Shown piece by piece: positions 36,383 to 46,972 of a stretch of DNA of 64,000 bases. The translations under genes were made by a program, and so were the position numbers. Position 1 is the first letter of the stretch. The number at the start of each line of letters is the position of its first letter. This DNA comes from Aliihoeflea sp023389195 (GTDB lineage: Bacteria > Pseudomonadota > Alphaproteobacteria > Rhizobiales > Rhizobiaceae), in NCBI GenBank assembly GCA_023389195.1, contig JAEWET010000022.1:41277-105276 (forward strand), read 5' to 3'. The notes beneath the pieces are model-generated. The model was not told where the DNA came from. It did not search any database and saw only the letters and a program-made list of their open reading frames with translations.

Positions 36383-37236
36383 CCACGCTCGACCGCCGCC
36401 TCCACGCCTTTCGGCCTGACCTTGCAGCGGAGAGCCTGCGCGGCCGTGTCGAGGCCGGCCAGTTCGTCGAAGGACAACCGGCGCGGATCGCCGCGCCGAT
36501 CGTGGATTTGCGCCCCGCCCCCCGCGCCGACAGCGGCATCGATACGCAACTGCTCTGCGGTGCCACGGTCCGCGTTTTCGACGAGCGCGAGGGCTGGGCA
36601 TGGCTTCAGGCCGACGCCGACGGCTATGTCGGCTACGCCCCCGCATCGGCGCTGAGTACGGTCGAGGAGGCGACACATGTCGTTGTCGCGCAACGCAGCT
36701 TCGTCTATCGCGGCGCGGATTTGCGCTTTCCGATGACCACGGCCCATTCGATGGGCGCAGCGGTGCGCATCGTCGGCCAGGCCGAAACGCGCGGAACGCG
36801 CTACGCCCTCCTTGAGACTGGCGAGGCGATGATTTTCTATCACCTTCGGCCGGTCGGGCATCTCGAGCCGGACTACGTCACAGTCGCGGAGCGCTTCGAG
36901 CACACGCCCTATCTTTGGGGCGGCGTCTCCGGCTTCGGCATCGACTGTTCGGGCCTGGTACAGCTTGCGATGCGGATGGCCGGCATATCAGTGCTGCGCG
37001 ACACCGACATGCAGGCGGCGAGCATCGGCAGCGCGCTCGACATCGGCGACGACCTCGCCGGCCTGCAACGTGGCGACCTCGTCTTCTGGAAAGGTCATGT
37101 CGCGATAATGCTCGACGCCATTTCCATGATCCACGCCAGCGGTCACACGATGTGCGTCACACGCGAGCCGCTGGCCGACGCGGTGTCTCGTATCGGCCAT
37201 CTTTACGGCGGGCCGACGGGGTTTCGGCGGCCCTGA
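36379..37236 (+). CDS. NlpC/P60-family peptidoglycan hydrolase with SH3 domains
   Basis: 285-residue cysteine peptidase. Two SH3-like regions (about 35-95 and 100-160; GATVRVFDEREGWAWLQ and MGAAVRIVGQAETRGTRYA) precede the NlpC/P60 domain (about 170-285) with catalytic Cys in GIDCSGLVQLAMRMAG, His in GHVAIMLD and a third polar residue in IHASGHT. Such enzymes cut D-gamma-Glu-diaminopimelate bonds in murein peptides. No signal peptide is visible, so export or a role on recycled muropeptides with the coupled aminopeptidase is open. Confidence 0.92.
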   Translation: MTTLDRRLHAFRPDLAAESLRGRVEAGQFVEGQPARIAAPIVDLRPAPRADSGIDTQLLCGATVRVFDEREGWAWLQADADGYVGYAPASALSTVEEATHVVVAQRSFVYRGADLRFPMTTAHSMGAAVRIVGQAETRGTRYALLETGEAMIFYHLRPVGHLEPDYVTVAERFEHTPYLWGGVSGFGIDCSGLVQLAMRMAGISVLRDTDMQAASIGSALDIGDDLAGLQRGDLVFWKGHVAIMLDAISMIHASGHTMCVTREPLADAVSRIGHLYGGPTGFRRP

Positions 37237-37254
37237 CTTTCTGGACTTCGCAAA

Positions 37255-37385
37255 CGCCCCCTCCACCATGCTTCGCATGGTCCCCCTCCCCCGCTTCGCA
37301 GGGGAGGAATCGAGGTTGCGGTCTTTCTCGAGGAAAAATCCTCCCCCGTTCACGGGGGAGGTGGCCCGAAGGGTCGGAGGGGGCG
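37255..37385. repeat. palindromic intergenic repeat element (RIME-like), copy 2
   Basis: Outer arms cgccccctcc (37255-37264) and ggagggggcg (37376-37385) are perfect inverted copies 111 bases apart. Inside are further hairpins: accatgcttcgcatggt at 37265-37281 and two C-run/G-run hairpins, one near 37283-37308 and one near 37341-37361. It occupies the gap between the converging NlpC/P60 and dehydrogenase genes and may double as a terminator for both. Confidence 0.8.
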
Positions 37386-37395
37386 CTCGCCCGGC

Positions 37396-38346
37396 CTAAT
37401 ATCCCGCCTTGCGGTCCACCAGATGCTGCAACGGCTCGCCTCGTTCGAAGCGGTCCATCTGCTCCAGCATCAGCGGCACGAGGTGGCGGGCGTCGGAGGT
37501 GGCGGCGGCGTGGGGCGTGACGAAGACGCGCGGATGCGTCCAGAGCGGGCTCGTCGTCGCCAGCGGCTCGGTCTCGAAGACGTCGAGGCTCGCCTCCTTC
37601 AGCGTGCCGTCGTCCAGCGCGCGCAGGATGTCCGCCTCCTTCTGCAGCTTACCGCGGCCCGCGTTGATCAGGCACGCGCCGCCGAGCCCGTTGTCGCGGC
37701 GCAGCTTCGACAGGAGTTCGTAGTCGACGATCCCCTCGGTCGCCGGCGTGTGCGGCAGCAGCACCACGAGGATGTCCGTCGCGTTGAGGAACGGCGTCAG
37801 CCCCGCCTCGCCGCTGAAGGTTTCGACCCCATCGACGGATTTTTCCGTCCGCGTCCAGCCCTTCACGTCGAAGCCGATTGCCATCAATGCCTTCGCTGCC
37901 GCCAGCCCGAGCTCGCCGAGGCCCAGAATGCCGACCGAGACATCCGGCGAGGCCGGCTGCGCGATCTCGCGCCAGCTCTTCTTCGCCTGCTCGGCGCGGT
38001 AGAACATGCCTTGGCGCTGGTGATCCAGCACGCGCCAGACGACATAGTCGACCATGTGCTGGGTCAGGTTTCCCGCCACCACGCGCACGATCGGCACGTC
38101 GGGCAGGTTCGGGTCGGCGAAGATGTGATCGACACCGGCGCCGATCGAGAAGATCGCCTTCAAATTCGGCAGCGTGGCGAGAATTCCGGGCTGGTGCTTC
38201 CAGACCACCGCATAATCGATCGAGTGGTCGCTTTCGCCCTGCGGCTCCGTCACGACCTCGCGTTTGGCCGACAGGAGCTCGTGCCATTTCTTCGGATTGA
38301 AACCCTGGACGGACAGAAGAATGCGCCCCGCGCGATGGTCGGTCAT
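37396..38346 (-). CDS. glyoxylate/hydroxypyruvate reductase A-like D-2-hydroxyacid dehydrogenase
   Basis: 316-residue NAD(P)-dependent reductase of the GhrA subgroup. Nucleotide-binding GILGLGELGLAAAKAL (about 138-153), catalytic Arg in INAGRGKLQ (about 228), Glu in DVFETEPL and His in FVTPHAAATSD are all in place. GhrA-type enzymes reduce glyoxylate and hydroxypyruvate. ATG 38346 has AGGGAG about six bases upstream. It lies 23 bases after yejF on the same strand, so it may be the tail of that transcription unit. Confidence 0.92.
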   Translation of the reverse strand: MTDHRAGRILLSVQGFNPKKWHELLSAKREVVTEPQGESDHSIDYAVVWKHQPGILATLPNLKAIFSIGAGVDHIFADPNLPDVPIVRVVAGNLTQHMVDYVVWRVLDHQRQGMFYRAEQAKKSWREIAQPASPDVSVGILGLGELGLAAAKALMAIGFDVKGWTRTEKSVDGVETFSGEAGLTPFLNATDILVVLLPHTPATEGIVDYELLSKLRRDNGLGGACLINAGRGKLQKEADILRALDDGTLKEASLDVFETEPLATTSPLWTHPRVFVTPHAAATSDARHLVPLMLEQMDRFERGEPLQHLVDRKAGY

Positions 38347-38369
38347 GGTCGGCTCCCTGATTTTTCGGT

Positions 38370-39994
<1,625 letters not shown>

Positions 39995-39998
<4 letters not shown>

Positions 39999-40492
39999 GA
40001 TAGTTCGCCACGAATTCTGGTCACGATATCGAGATCAAGCGGAAGCACGGCGAGCTTTGCGGGTCCTGGCTCGGTACCCCAGCGCTTATGATATAGATTG
40101 ATCTCGCTCGGAAGACGTCTGTCACCGCTCATTAAGTGGCTGCAGCCAAGTCCGATCGCGTTCGAGATGTGGATCGCGTCGGGCAGCTTGACCGATCGAT
40201 ACTGCTGCCTGACAACAGCGGCGTACCACAGGACACTTCGATCCACGGGCCTGACTTCGAGCCAAGCACGGGAATTTATCCAGTTGTCGTAGAGCTGGAT
40301 AAGGCCGTCATTCTCGTCGCGGCATGGCTGCACGAGGAGTTCGGCAAGGCTCAACTCGCTTGTGCAAAGAAACGTCTGACCCGGCCGTTGCGCTCCGACG
40401 AGCCCATACAGTTCCGCCGATAGATCGTCGGCACCTTCTGCCATTGCGATGAATACGTTGGTGTCGAGATAGAGACGTTCGATTGACGCCAT
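39995..40492 (-). CDS. vapC: VapC-type PIN-domain toxin
   Basis: 165-residue PIN-domain ribonuclease. The acidic catalytic residues are present: Asp in LYLDTNVFIAM (about residue 10), Glu in SELSLAELLVQP (about 48), Asp in VKLPDAIHISNA (about 112) and Asp in MSGDRRLPSE (about 130). VapC toxins cleave tRNA or rRNA and are neutralised by VapB. Its ATG overlaps the vapB stop by one base (TGATG). Its own stop overlaps the yejF start by four bases, so the module is embedded in the yej operon. The frame open far upstream of ATG 40492 runs over vapB and is not coding. Confidence 0.9.
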
Positions 40493-40725
40493 CAATCGTC
40501 CCACTCGTCGCGCAACTCGCGTTTCCGAGCCACAGCTTCCTCGACCGTCACCTTGCGCTTCAAGGACTTGCGCACCTCCAGAAACTGTTCGCGCAATTCC
40601 TCTTGAGTGAACGGCTTGCGCTCCTCCTCCACCGTGACGGTGACCGACGCGCCGGGCTCTAGCCCTTCGCGCAGTTCCTCGGGCAGCTTCGACACCGGAT
40701 AATGCGCGCGGACGATCCTGTTCAT
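40492..40725 (-). CDS. vapB: VapB-type antitoxin
   Basis: 77-residue partner of the PIN toxin. The N-terminal part (RIVRAHYPVSKLPEELREGL...SVTVTVEEE) looks like a swapped-hairpin DNA-binding domain; the C-terminal half is highly charged (RKSLKRKVTVEEAVARKREL), typical of the toxin-wrapping tail. ATG 40725 with a GGAGG Shine-Dalgarno five bases upstream. It starts 46 bases after the yejE stop on the same strand. No family-level name is certain. Confidence 0.82.
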   Translation of the reverse strand: MNRIVRAHYPVSKLPEELREGLEPGASVTVTVEEERKPFTQEELREQFLEVRKSLKRKVTVEEAVARKRELRDEWDD

Positions 40726-40771
40726 GGGTGCCTCCGGGGCGACTTGGTCTGCACATGACATACCACAGCCC

Positions 40772-41923
40772 TCACCGGAACGTCTTCCGGGGATCGAAGG
40801 CATCGCGGACGGCTTCGCCGACGAAGATCAGCAGCGACAGCATCACAGACAGCGACAGGAACCCGACGATGCCAAGCCAGGGGGCGTTCAGGTTGCGCTG
40901 GCCCTGGCGGAGGAGTTCGCCGAGCGAGGCGGAGCCGGGGGGCAGGCCGAAGCCGAGGAAGTCGAGCGAGGTCAGCGTCGTGATCGATCCGTTGAGGATG
41001 AACGGAAGGAAGGTCAGCGTGGCGACCATCGCGTTCGGCAGGAGGTGGCGGAACATGATCGTGGCGTTGCCGACGCCCAGCGCCCGCGCCGCGTTCACAT
41101 ATTCGAAGTTGCGCGCCCGCAGGAATTCCGCGCGCACCACGCCAACGAACGCCACCCATGAGAAGAGCAGCATGATGCCGAGGAGGATGAAGAAGCCCGG
41201 CGGCAGGATCGCGGCGATGATGAGGATCAAATAGAGGACCGGGATCGACGACCAGATTTCGATCACGCGCTGGAAGATCAGGTCGGTCCAGCCGCCGAAA
41301 TAGCCTTGCACGGCACCGGCCGTGACGCCGATGATCGCCGAAGCGGCCGTCAGGACGAGGCCGAACAGGACCGAAATGCGGAAGCCGTAGATGACGCGCG
41401 CCGCGACGTCGCGGGCCTGGTCGTCGGTGCCGAGCCAGTTGAAATTGCCGAGCGTGCAGTTCGGATCGTTCGCGCCCTCGAAATAGCGCTGGCAGCGCGT
41501 CTCGCGGTCGTAGAGCCAGGACGGCTTGGCGGGCGCGGCCTCGGGGATCTCGTTGTTCACCGTGCGGTAGGAATAGCGGATCGGTGGCCAGATCATCCAG
41601 CCATTCGCCTCGATCTCTTCTTGGATGACCGGGTCGCGATAGTCCGTCACCGCGAGGAAGCCGCCGAACTTTTCCTCCGGATAGTCGACGATGGTCGGGA
41701 AGAGGATTTCGCCATTGTAGGAGGCGAGGACCGGCTTGTCGTTGGCGATGAACTCGGCGAACAGCGACAGCACGAACAGGATGAGGAAGATCCAGAGGGA
41801 CCAGTAGCCGCGCCGGTTCGCCTTGAAGTTCTGCCAGCGGCGCTGGTTGAGCGGCGAGAGCCATGGCCGCGCGACCTTCTCGCGCACTTCCTCGACCTGA
41901 GCCTTGGCGAGCATGTCGGACAT
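40772..41923 (-). CDS. yejE: peptide ABC transporter permease YejE
   Basis: 383-residue inner-membrane permease. After one N-terminal helix (about 42-62) comes a periplasmic loop with the YejE-specific text WLYDRETRCQRYF (about 140) and NWLGTDDQARDV; then the binding-protein-dependent transport domain with the EAA loop NAARALGVGNATIMFRHLLPN (about 290). ATG 41923 overlaps the yejB stop by one base and has GGAGGG eight bases upstream. The frame is open 226 codons further up inside yejB, which I reject. Confidence 0.95.
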   Translation of the reverse strand: MSDMLAKAQVEEVREKVARPWLSPLNQRRWQNFKANRRGYWSLWIFLILFVLSLFAEFIANDKPVLASYNGEILFPTIVDYPEEKFGGFLAVTDYRDPVIQEEIEANGWMIWPPIRYSYRTVNNEIPEAAPAKPSWLYDRETRCQRYFEGANDPNCTLGNFNWLGTDDQARDVAARVIYGFRISVLFGLVLTAASAIIGVTAGAVQGYFGGWTDLIFQRVIEIWSSIPVLYLILIIAAILPPGFFILLGIMLLFSWVAFVGVVRAEFLRARNFEYVNAARALGVGNATIMFRHLLPNAMVATLTFLPFILNGSITTLTSLDFLGFGLPPGSASLGELLRQGQRNLNAPWLGIVGFLSLSVMLSLLIFVGEAVRDAFDPRKTFR

Positions 41924-43011
41924 CAGACGTCCCTCCGCTCGAAATCGATGCGCGGGTCGATCCAGGTGTACATCAGGTCCGACAGCAAGCTGACGAGCAG
42001 CCCGATCAGCGAGAAGATGTAGAGCGTCGCGAACACGACCGGATAGTCGCGGTCCAGTACCGAGCGGAAGCCGAGGAGCCCGAGCCCGTCGAGCGAGAAG
42101 ATGTTCTCGATCAAGAGCGAGCCGGTGAAGAAGGCCGAGATGAAGGCGCCGGGGAAGCCGGCGATGATGATCAGCATCGCATTGCGGAAGACGTGGCGGT
42201 AGAGCACCTGACGCTCGGACAGTCCCTTGGCGCGCGCGGTGACGACGTATTGCTTGCGGATTTCCTCGAGGAAGGAGTTCTTGGTCAAAAGCGTCGTCGT
42301 CGCGAAGGCGGAGAGGACCATCGCGGTCAGCGGCAGCGCGAGGTGCCAGAAATAGTCGAGGATGCGTTCTAGCCAGGAGAGGTCCGACCAGTTCTCGGAG
42401 GTCAGGCCGCGCAGCGGGAACCAGTCGAAGAACGAGCCGCCGGCGAAGAGCACCATCAAAAGGATCGCGAACAGGAAGCCCGGGATCGCGTACGCGACGA
42501 TGACGATGCCGCTCGTCCAAACGTCGAAGCTCGACCCGTCCTTGACCGCCTTGCGAATGCCGAGCGGGATCGAGATCGCGTAGGAGATGAGGGTGATCCA
42601 CAGGCCGAGCGAGATCGATACCGGCATCTTCTCGATGATCAGGTCGATGACCGAGATGTCGCGGAAGTAGCTGTCGCCGAAATCGAACCGTGCGTAATTC
42701 CAGATCATATTGGCGAAGCGTTCGAGCGGCGGCTTGTCGAAGCCGAACTGGCGCTCGAGCTGGGCGATGAATTCGGGGTCGAGCCCCTGCGCGCCGCGAT
42801 AGCTGGATTCGCCGCCGGTATCGAAATTCTGGAAATCGGAACTGCCGCCGCCGATGCGATCGGCCGCGCCGCCGCCCTGCCCGGTGATGTTGGCGATCAC
42901 CTGCTCCACCGGTCCACCCGGCGCGAACTGGATGACAATGAACGAGATCGCCATGATGCCGAACAGGGTCGGAATCATCAGCAACAGACGTCGAAGGATA
43001 TAGGCGCCCAT
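41923..43011 (-). CDS. yejB: peptide ABC transporter permease YejB
   Basis: 362-residue permease starting MGAYILRRLLLMIPTLFGI, the typical first helix of DppB/YejB proteins. A Gly/Ser-rich periplasmic stretch (about 44-65) follows, then the transport domain with the EAA loop VVTARAKGLSERQVLYRHVFRN (in two parts, about 262-283). It forms the channel with YejE. It starts 36 bases after the second yejA gene. Confidence 0.95.
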   Translation of the reverse strand: MGAYILRRLLLMIPTLFGIMAISFIVIQFAPGGPVEQVIANITGQGGGAADRIGGGSSDFQNFDTGGESSYRGAQGLDPEFIAQLERQFGFDKPPLERFANMIWNYARFDFGDSYFRDISVIDLIIEKMPVSISLGLWITLISYAISIPLGIRKAVKDGSSFDVWTSGIVIVAYAIPGFLFAILLMVLFAGGSFFDWFPLRGLTSENWSDLSWLERILDYFWHLALPLTAMVLSAFATTTLLTKNSFLEEIRKQYVVTARAKGLSERQVLYRHVFRNAMLIIIAGFPGAFISAFFTGSLLIENIFSLDGLGLLGFRSVLDRDYPVVFATLYIFSLIGLLVSLLSDLMYTWIDPRIDFERRDV

Positions 43012-43047
43012 CAGGTGGACTTCGCTGCGAGGGTGGTCAAATCAGTC

Positions 43048-44922
43048 TCAAGCCCTGCCAATCGATTTCGCCTTTTCCTCGTCGTACCACCACAAGGCCT
43101 CGACGGGGAAGCCATAGTCCGGCTTCGGGTCCTTGAAGCCGAACATGTCCCAATAGGCCGCCCGGTGATTCGGCGCATGCCAATTTGGAATCCAGTCATG
43201 GCGCGCGCGCAAGATGCGGTCCATGACCTTCAGCGTCACGACGAGCTCGTCGCGCGTCTCGGCCTTGCCGGCACGCTCGATCAGCGCGTCCAGCGCCGGC
43301 GATTTCGTGCCGGGATAGTTGCGCGTTCCCGGCAAGTCGGCCGAGCGCGAATGGAAGAAATTGGCGAGCGAATCGCGCGTCGGCGTCGCGCCGAAGGACG
43401 CAGCCATGCCCACCATGTCGTAATCGAAATCGAGCTGGCGCGCCTGGTATTGCGCTGAATCGACCTGCCGGATCGAGGCGTCGATGCCGATCTGGCGCAT
43501 GTTTTCGACGAAGGGCGAGCCCGATCGGATGAAGACCTCGTCCTGGATCAGGTATTCGACAGTAAGCGGCTGCCCGGCGGCATTCCGGAGCACGCGGCCA
43601 TCGGCCTGCCATCCGGCTTCCATCAGCAGACGGCGCGCTTCGCGCAGCAGGCGCCTGTCGCGGCCCGAACCATCCGACGTTGGCGCGACCACCGCCTCGC
43701 CGAGAGCTTCTTCTGGGATGTCGCTACGGAACTCCTTGAGCAGCGCAAGTTCTGCCTCGGACGGTGTGCCCTCGGCGCGGAACTCCGATTTTTCGAACAC
43801 CGAATTGGAGCGCGCATATGCGTCGTAGAAGAGATTTCGGTTCGTCCATTCGAAATCGAAGCACATGCCGATCGCTTGGCGCGTGCGCGGATCGGCGAAC
43901 TTCTCGCGCCGCTGGTTCAGCGCCCAGGCCTGCATCGAGGGCGACAATTCGCTGGGGAACTCGCGCTTTAGCACGCGCCCGTCGGTGATCGCCGGGAAGT
44001 CGTAGCCCGTCGCCCAGGTCCGCGCCGTGAACTCCTGACGAAACTGAATGTCGCCCTTCTTGAACGCCTCGAAAGCGGCATTGCGGTCGCGGTAGAACTC
44101 GATACGGATCGTGTCGAAATGGAAAAGCCCGCGCATGACCGGCAGGTCGCGACCCCAGTAGTCCTCGACGCGATCGTATTCGATCGTCTGCCCGGCATTC
44201 ACGCGACCGACCTTGTAGGGGCCCGAGCCGAGCGGGGGCTTGAGTTGCGAGGCGTCGAACGGGTTCTCCTCATAGAACGCCTTCGAGACGATCGGCATGG
44301 CAATGACGGAAAAGATCGTGCGCGAGGACTGGTTGCCGTTGAAGGCGATGCGGAAGGTCGCCTCGTCCTCGGCCACCGCCTCCGTCATCTCGCTCAAGGG
44401 CAGGACGAGCGACGGATGGCCCTTTTCCTTGAAGAGATTGAACGAATAGGCGACGTCCTCGGCCGTCAGCTTGGAGCCGTCGTGGAAGCGCGCCTGCGGC
44501 CGAAGCTTGAAGGTGAAGGAATTGCGATCGTCGGCAATGGTGATGGTTTCCGCCAGAAGTCCGTAGGCCGAATCCGGCTCGTCGAGCGAGCCGGCCATCA
44601 GGCTGTCGAAGCACAGCTCCATGCGCGGCGGCGCGTCCCCTCGCGGCACGAACGAGTTCAGTGTGTTGAAGGTGAGGACCGACTGGTTGTACCCCCAGTT
44701 CGGAACCGAGAAATTGAACCGCCCGCCTTTCGGCGCCTGCGGGTTCGCATAGTCGAAATGGGTGAAGTCCGGCCCGTATTTCAGATCGCCGAAGGCCGAG
44801 ATGCCATGAAGCGGCGTTCCGGTCTGGAGTTGGGCCAGCGCGACGCGCGGCAGGAACGGCGCGGCGAAGGCGGCGCCGCCGAGCGCGAGGAAGGCACGGC
44901 GGTCGATACCTGCGCCGCTCAT
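43048..44922 (-). CDS. yejA: YejA-family peptide-binding protein, Tat-type signal (second of two)
   Basis: 624-residue periplasmic solute-binding protein of family 5. The N-terminus has a twin-arginine-like signal (IDRRAFLALGGAAFAAPF), followed by GDLKYGPDFTHFDYANPQAPKGG, the YejA pattern at the start of the mature protein, and the domain ending DMFGFKDPKPDYGF. ATG 44922 overlaps the stop of the upstream yejA copy by four bases (ATGA). Tandem yejA genes with different export signals in one operon suggest two ligand specificities feeding one permease. Confidence 0.93.
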   Translation of the reverse strand: MSGAGIDRRAFLALGGAAFAAPFLPRVALAQLQTGTPLHGISAFGDLKYGPDFTHFDYANPQAPKGGRFNFSVPNWGYNQSVLTFNTLNSFVPRGDAPPRMELCFDSLMAGSLDEPDSAYGLLAETITIADDRNSFTFKLRPQARFHDGSKLTAEDVAYSFNLFKEKGHPSLVLPLSEMTEAVAEDEATFRIAFNGNQSSRTIFSVIAMPIVSKAFYEENPFDASQLKPPLGSGPYKVGRVNAGQTIEYDRVEDYWGRDLPVMRGLFHFDTIRIEFYRDRNAAFEAFKKGDIQFRQEFTARTWATGYDFPAITDGRVLKREFPSELSPSMQAWALNQRREKFADPRTRQAIGMCFDFEWTNRNLFYDAYARSNSVFEKSEFRAEGTPSEAELALLKEFRSDIPEEALGEAVVAPTSDGSGRDRRLLREARRLLMEAGWQADGRVLRNAAGQPLTVEYLIQDEVFIRSGSPFVENMRQIGIDASIRQVDSAQYQARQLDFDYDMVGMAASFGATPTRDSLANFFHSRSADLPGTRNYPGTKSPALDALIERAGKAETRDELVVTLKVMDRILRARHDWIPNWHAPNHRAAYWDMFGFKDPKPDYGFPVEALWWYDEEKAKSIGRA

Positions 44923-46814
44923 TCCGCTTCCTCGATCTGCTCTTCGATTTCGGCCTCTCGATCCTGCAAGATCCACCAGGATTGCGGGTCGATGCCGGAA
45001 TATTCGGGCTGCTTTTCGGGGATGCCGAACTTGTTCCAGTAGGCGTAGCGCATGGTCGGCTGGAAGTATTGCGGCACGGTGTAGTAGTTCCAAAGGAGCA
45101 CGCGGTCGAGCGCGCGTGTTGCCGCCACCAGCTCCTCGCGGTCGGCCGCGTAGATGATCTTGTCGATCAGCGCATCCACCACCGGGTCCTTGATACCCGG
45201 CACGTTGCGCGAGCCTTCGGCGTCGGCGGCCTGCGTGCTCCAGTAATCGCGCTGCTCGTTGCCGGGCGATTCGGATTGCGGGAAGCGCGCCGTCACGGCG
45301 TCGAACTCAAAGGCTTGATAGCGCTGGATGTATTGGGAGGTGTCGACGATGCGCAGCGTCGCGTCGATGCCGAGGCGGCGCAGATTGGCGATGTAGCCGC
45401 CCGTGATGATCTCGCTCGTCGGCGAGGACCCCAGGAATTCGATCCGGAATTGCTCGCCGCTCTCCTTGTTCACCATGCGGCCGCCCTGGATCGCCCAGCC
45501 CGCTTCGTCGAAGAGCCGGACCGCCTCGCGCAGATTGTCGCGCTGCGCCTGCGGCGTGTCGAAGACGGGCAGCTTGAACTCTTCGGTGAAGAGCTCCGGC
45601 GGCAGCGCATCGCGATGCGCTTCGAGCATTTCAAGCTCCTGCCCTTCCGGCACGCCGCTCGACGCCAGTTCGGAACGTTCGAAATAGCTGGAAAAGCGCT
45701 CGTTCATCTCGAAGAACTGAAGGCGGTTCTGCTCCTCGAAATTGTAGGCCAGCGTCAGAGCCTGGCGCACGCGCCGGTCCTGGAAGCGGGGCTGGCGCAT
45801 ATTGAAGGCGAAGGCCTGCATGTGCTGGATGCCGCCCGAGATGAACTCGCGCTTGATGACGTCTCCGCGCTCGAAGGCCGGGAAATTGTACTCGACCGCC
45901 CAGCGCCGCGTGCTCGTTTCCTGCCGGATATCCTCGAAACCGCCGCGCGTGAAGGCCAGGAACTCGGCATTGTCGTCCTGGAAATAGGTGTAGGTCATGC
46001 GGTCGAAATTGTTGCGCCCGATGTTGACCGGCTCCTCGGCGCCCCAGTAATCCTCGACGCGCTCCCAGACGATGCGCGAGCCAGGATCGAAGGATGCGAT
46101 CCTGTAAGGTCCGCTGCCAAGCGGCGCTTCGAGAGTCGGATTGGCGATGTTGCGCTTCTGGCCGCGCGCGTTCTCGCCTTCCCACCAATGCTTCGGCAGA
46201 ACCGCCAGATCGCCCATGATGTGCGGCAATTCGCGGTTGCCGGTCTGGTCGAAGGTGAACTCGACTTCGCGCTCGGAAATCGCGACCGCCTCGGTGACGT
46301 TTGCATAGTAGCGGCTATAGGCCGGGCTGATCTCCTTCAGCTTCTCGAACGACCAGACCACGTCCTCGGCCGTGACCGGCTCGCCATCGTGCCAGCGCGC
46401 GTCCGGGTTCAGGCGATAGATCGCCGAGGAATAGTCGTCCGGATATGTGAAGGCCTCGGCGATCAGCGCATGGCTCGTCCCGGCCTCGTCCGGGGATTGC
46501 TGCATCAGCGTATCCCAGAGAAGTCCGCCGAACTGGCCGAGGCCGGCCGCGGGCGTGCCGCGCACGATGAACGGGTTGAAGCTGTCGAAGGTGCCGAAGG
46601 CCGCCGAGTTCAGCGTGCCGCCTTTGGGCGCGTCAGGGTTCACGTAGGAATAGCGGGTGAATTCCTCGGCCGGCGGCTCGGTCTGGATCAGCGAGGATGT
46701 CGTGCGCCATTCGGCCTCGGCATCCTGCGCCAGCGCAGTGCTCGCCCCAGCGAGCAGAACGGTCGCAACGACCCATGATTTGCGCAGATGATCGCCCCAG
46801 CGGCCCAATTCCAT
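44919..46814 (-). CDS. yejA: YejA-family peptide-binding protein, Sec-type signal (first of two)
   Basis: 631-residue periplasmic binding protein, first gene of the yej operon. A Sec signal peptide (cleavage about residue 30, ALAQ) is followed by RYSYVNPDAPKGGTLNSAAFG and the family 5 binding domain (RWHDGEPVTAEDVVWSFEK at about residue 140). I prefer ATG 46814, nine bases from GAGGAG, to ATG 46823, which would abut that ribosome site. The C-terminus is very acidic. It is a diverged paralogue of the next gene. Confidence 0.93.
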   Translation of the reverse strand: MELGRWGDHLRKSWVVATVLLAGASTALAQDAEAEWRTTSSLIQTEPPAEEFTRYSYVNPDAPKGGTLNSAAFGTFDSFNPFIVRGTPAAGLGQFGGLLWDTLMQQSPDEAGTSHALIAEAFTYPDDYSSAIYRLNPDARWHDGEPVTAEDVVWSFEKLKEISPAYSRYYANVTEAVAISEREVEFTFDQTGNRELPHIMGDLAVLPKHWWEGENARGQKRNIANPTLEAPLGSGPYRIASFDPGSRIVWERVEDYWGAEEPVNIGRNNFDRMTYTYFQDDNAEFLAFTRGGFEDIRQETSTRRWAVEYNFPAFERGDVIKREFISGGIQHMQAFAFNMRQPRFQDRRVRQALTLAYNFEEQNRLQFFEMNERFSSYFERSELASSGVPEGQELEMLEAHRDALPPELFTEEFKLPVFDTPQAQRDNLREAVRLFDEAGWAIQGGRMVNKESGEQFRIEFLGSSPTSEIITGGYIANLRRLGIDATLRIVDTSQYIQRYQAFEFDAVTARFPQSESPGNEQRDYWSTQAADAEGSRNVPGIKDPVVDALIDKIIYAADREELVAATRALDRVLLWNYYTVPQYFQPTMRYAYWNKFGIPEKQPEYSGIDPQSWWILQDREAEIEEQIEEAE

Positions 46815-46918
46815 TCGACGCATCTCCTCTTCGTCCGAGCTCGCACCCTATCCCATCGGGCGTGATTGGAAACCGGCTACGTGGCTAAACTTTGCGTGGC
46901 CGGGCATTTTCACAGACG

Positions 46919-46948
46919 CAAAAAAGCCGGGCGAAACCCGGCTTTTTC
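46919..46948. terminator. rho-independent terminator after the cytochrome c gene
   Basis: A 7-bp GC stem (46925-46931 with 46937-46943), five-base loop, flanked by an A-run on the left and a T-run on the right. It follows the cytochrome stop on the minus strand by about 25 bases. Confidence 0.9.
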
Positions 46949-46972
46949 GTGATCGTCGAGATTACGGTTTGG

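Noticed and set aside
41924..42601. Upstream extension of the yejE frame by 226 codons
   Set aside because: It lies wholly within yejB in another frame; the yejE start at 41923 has a good ribosome site and a TGATG overlap.
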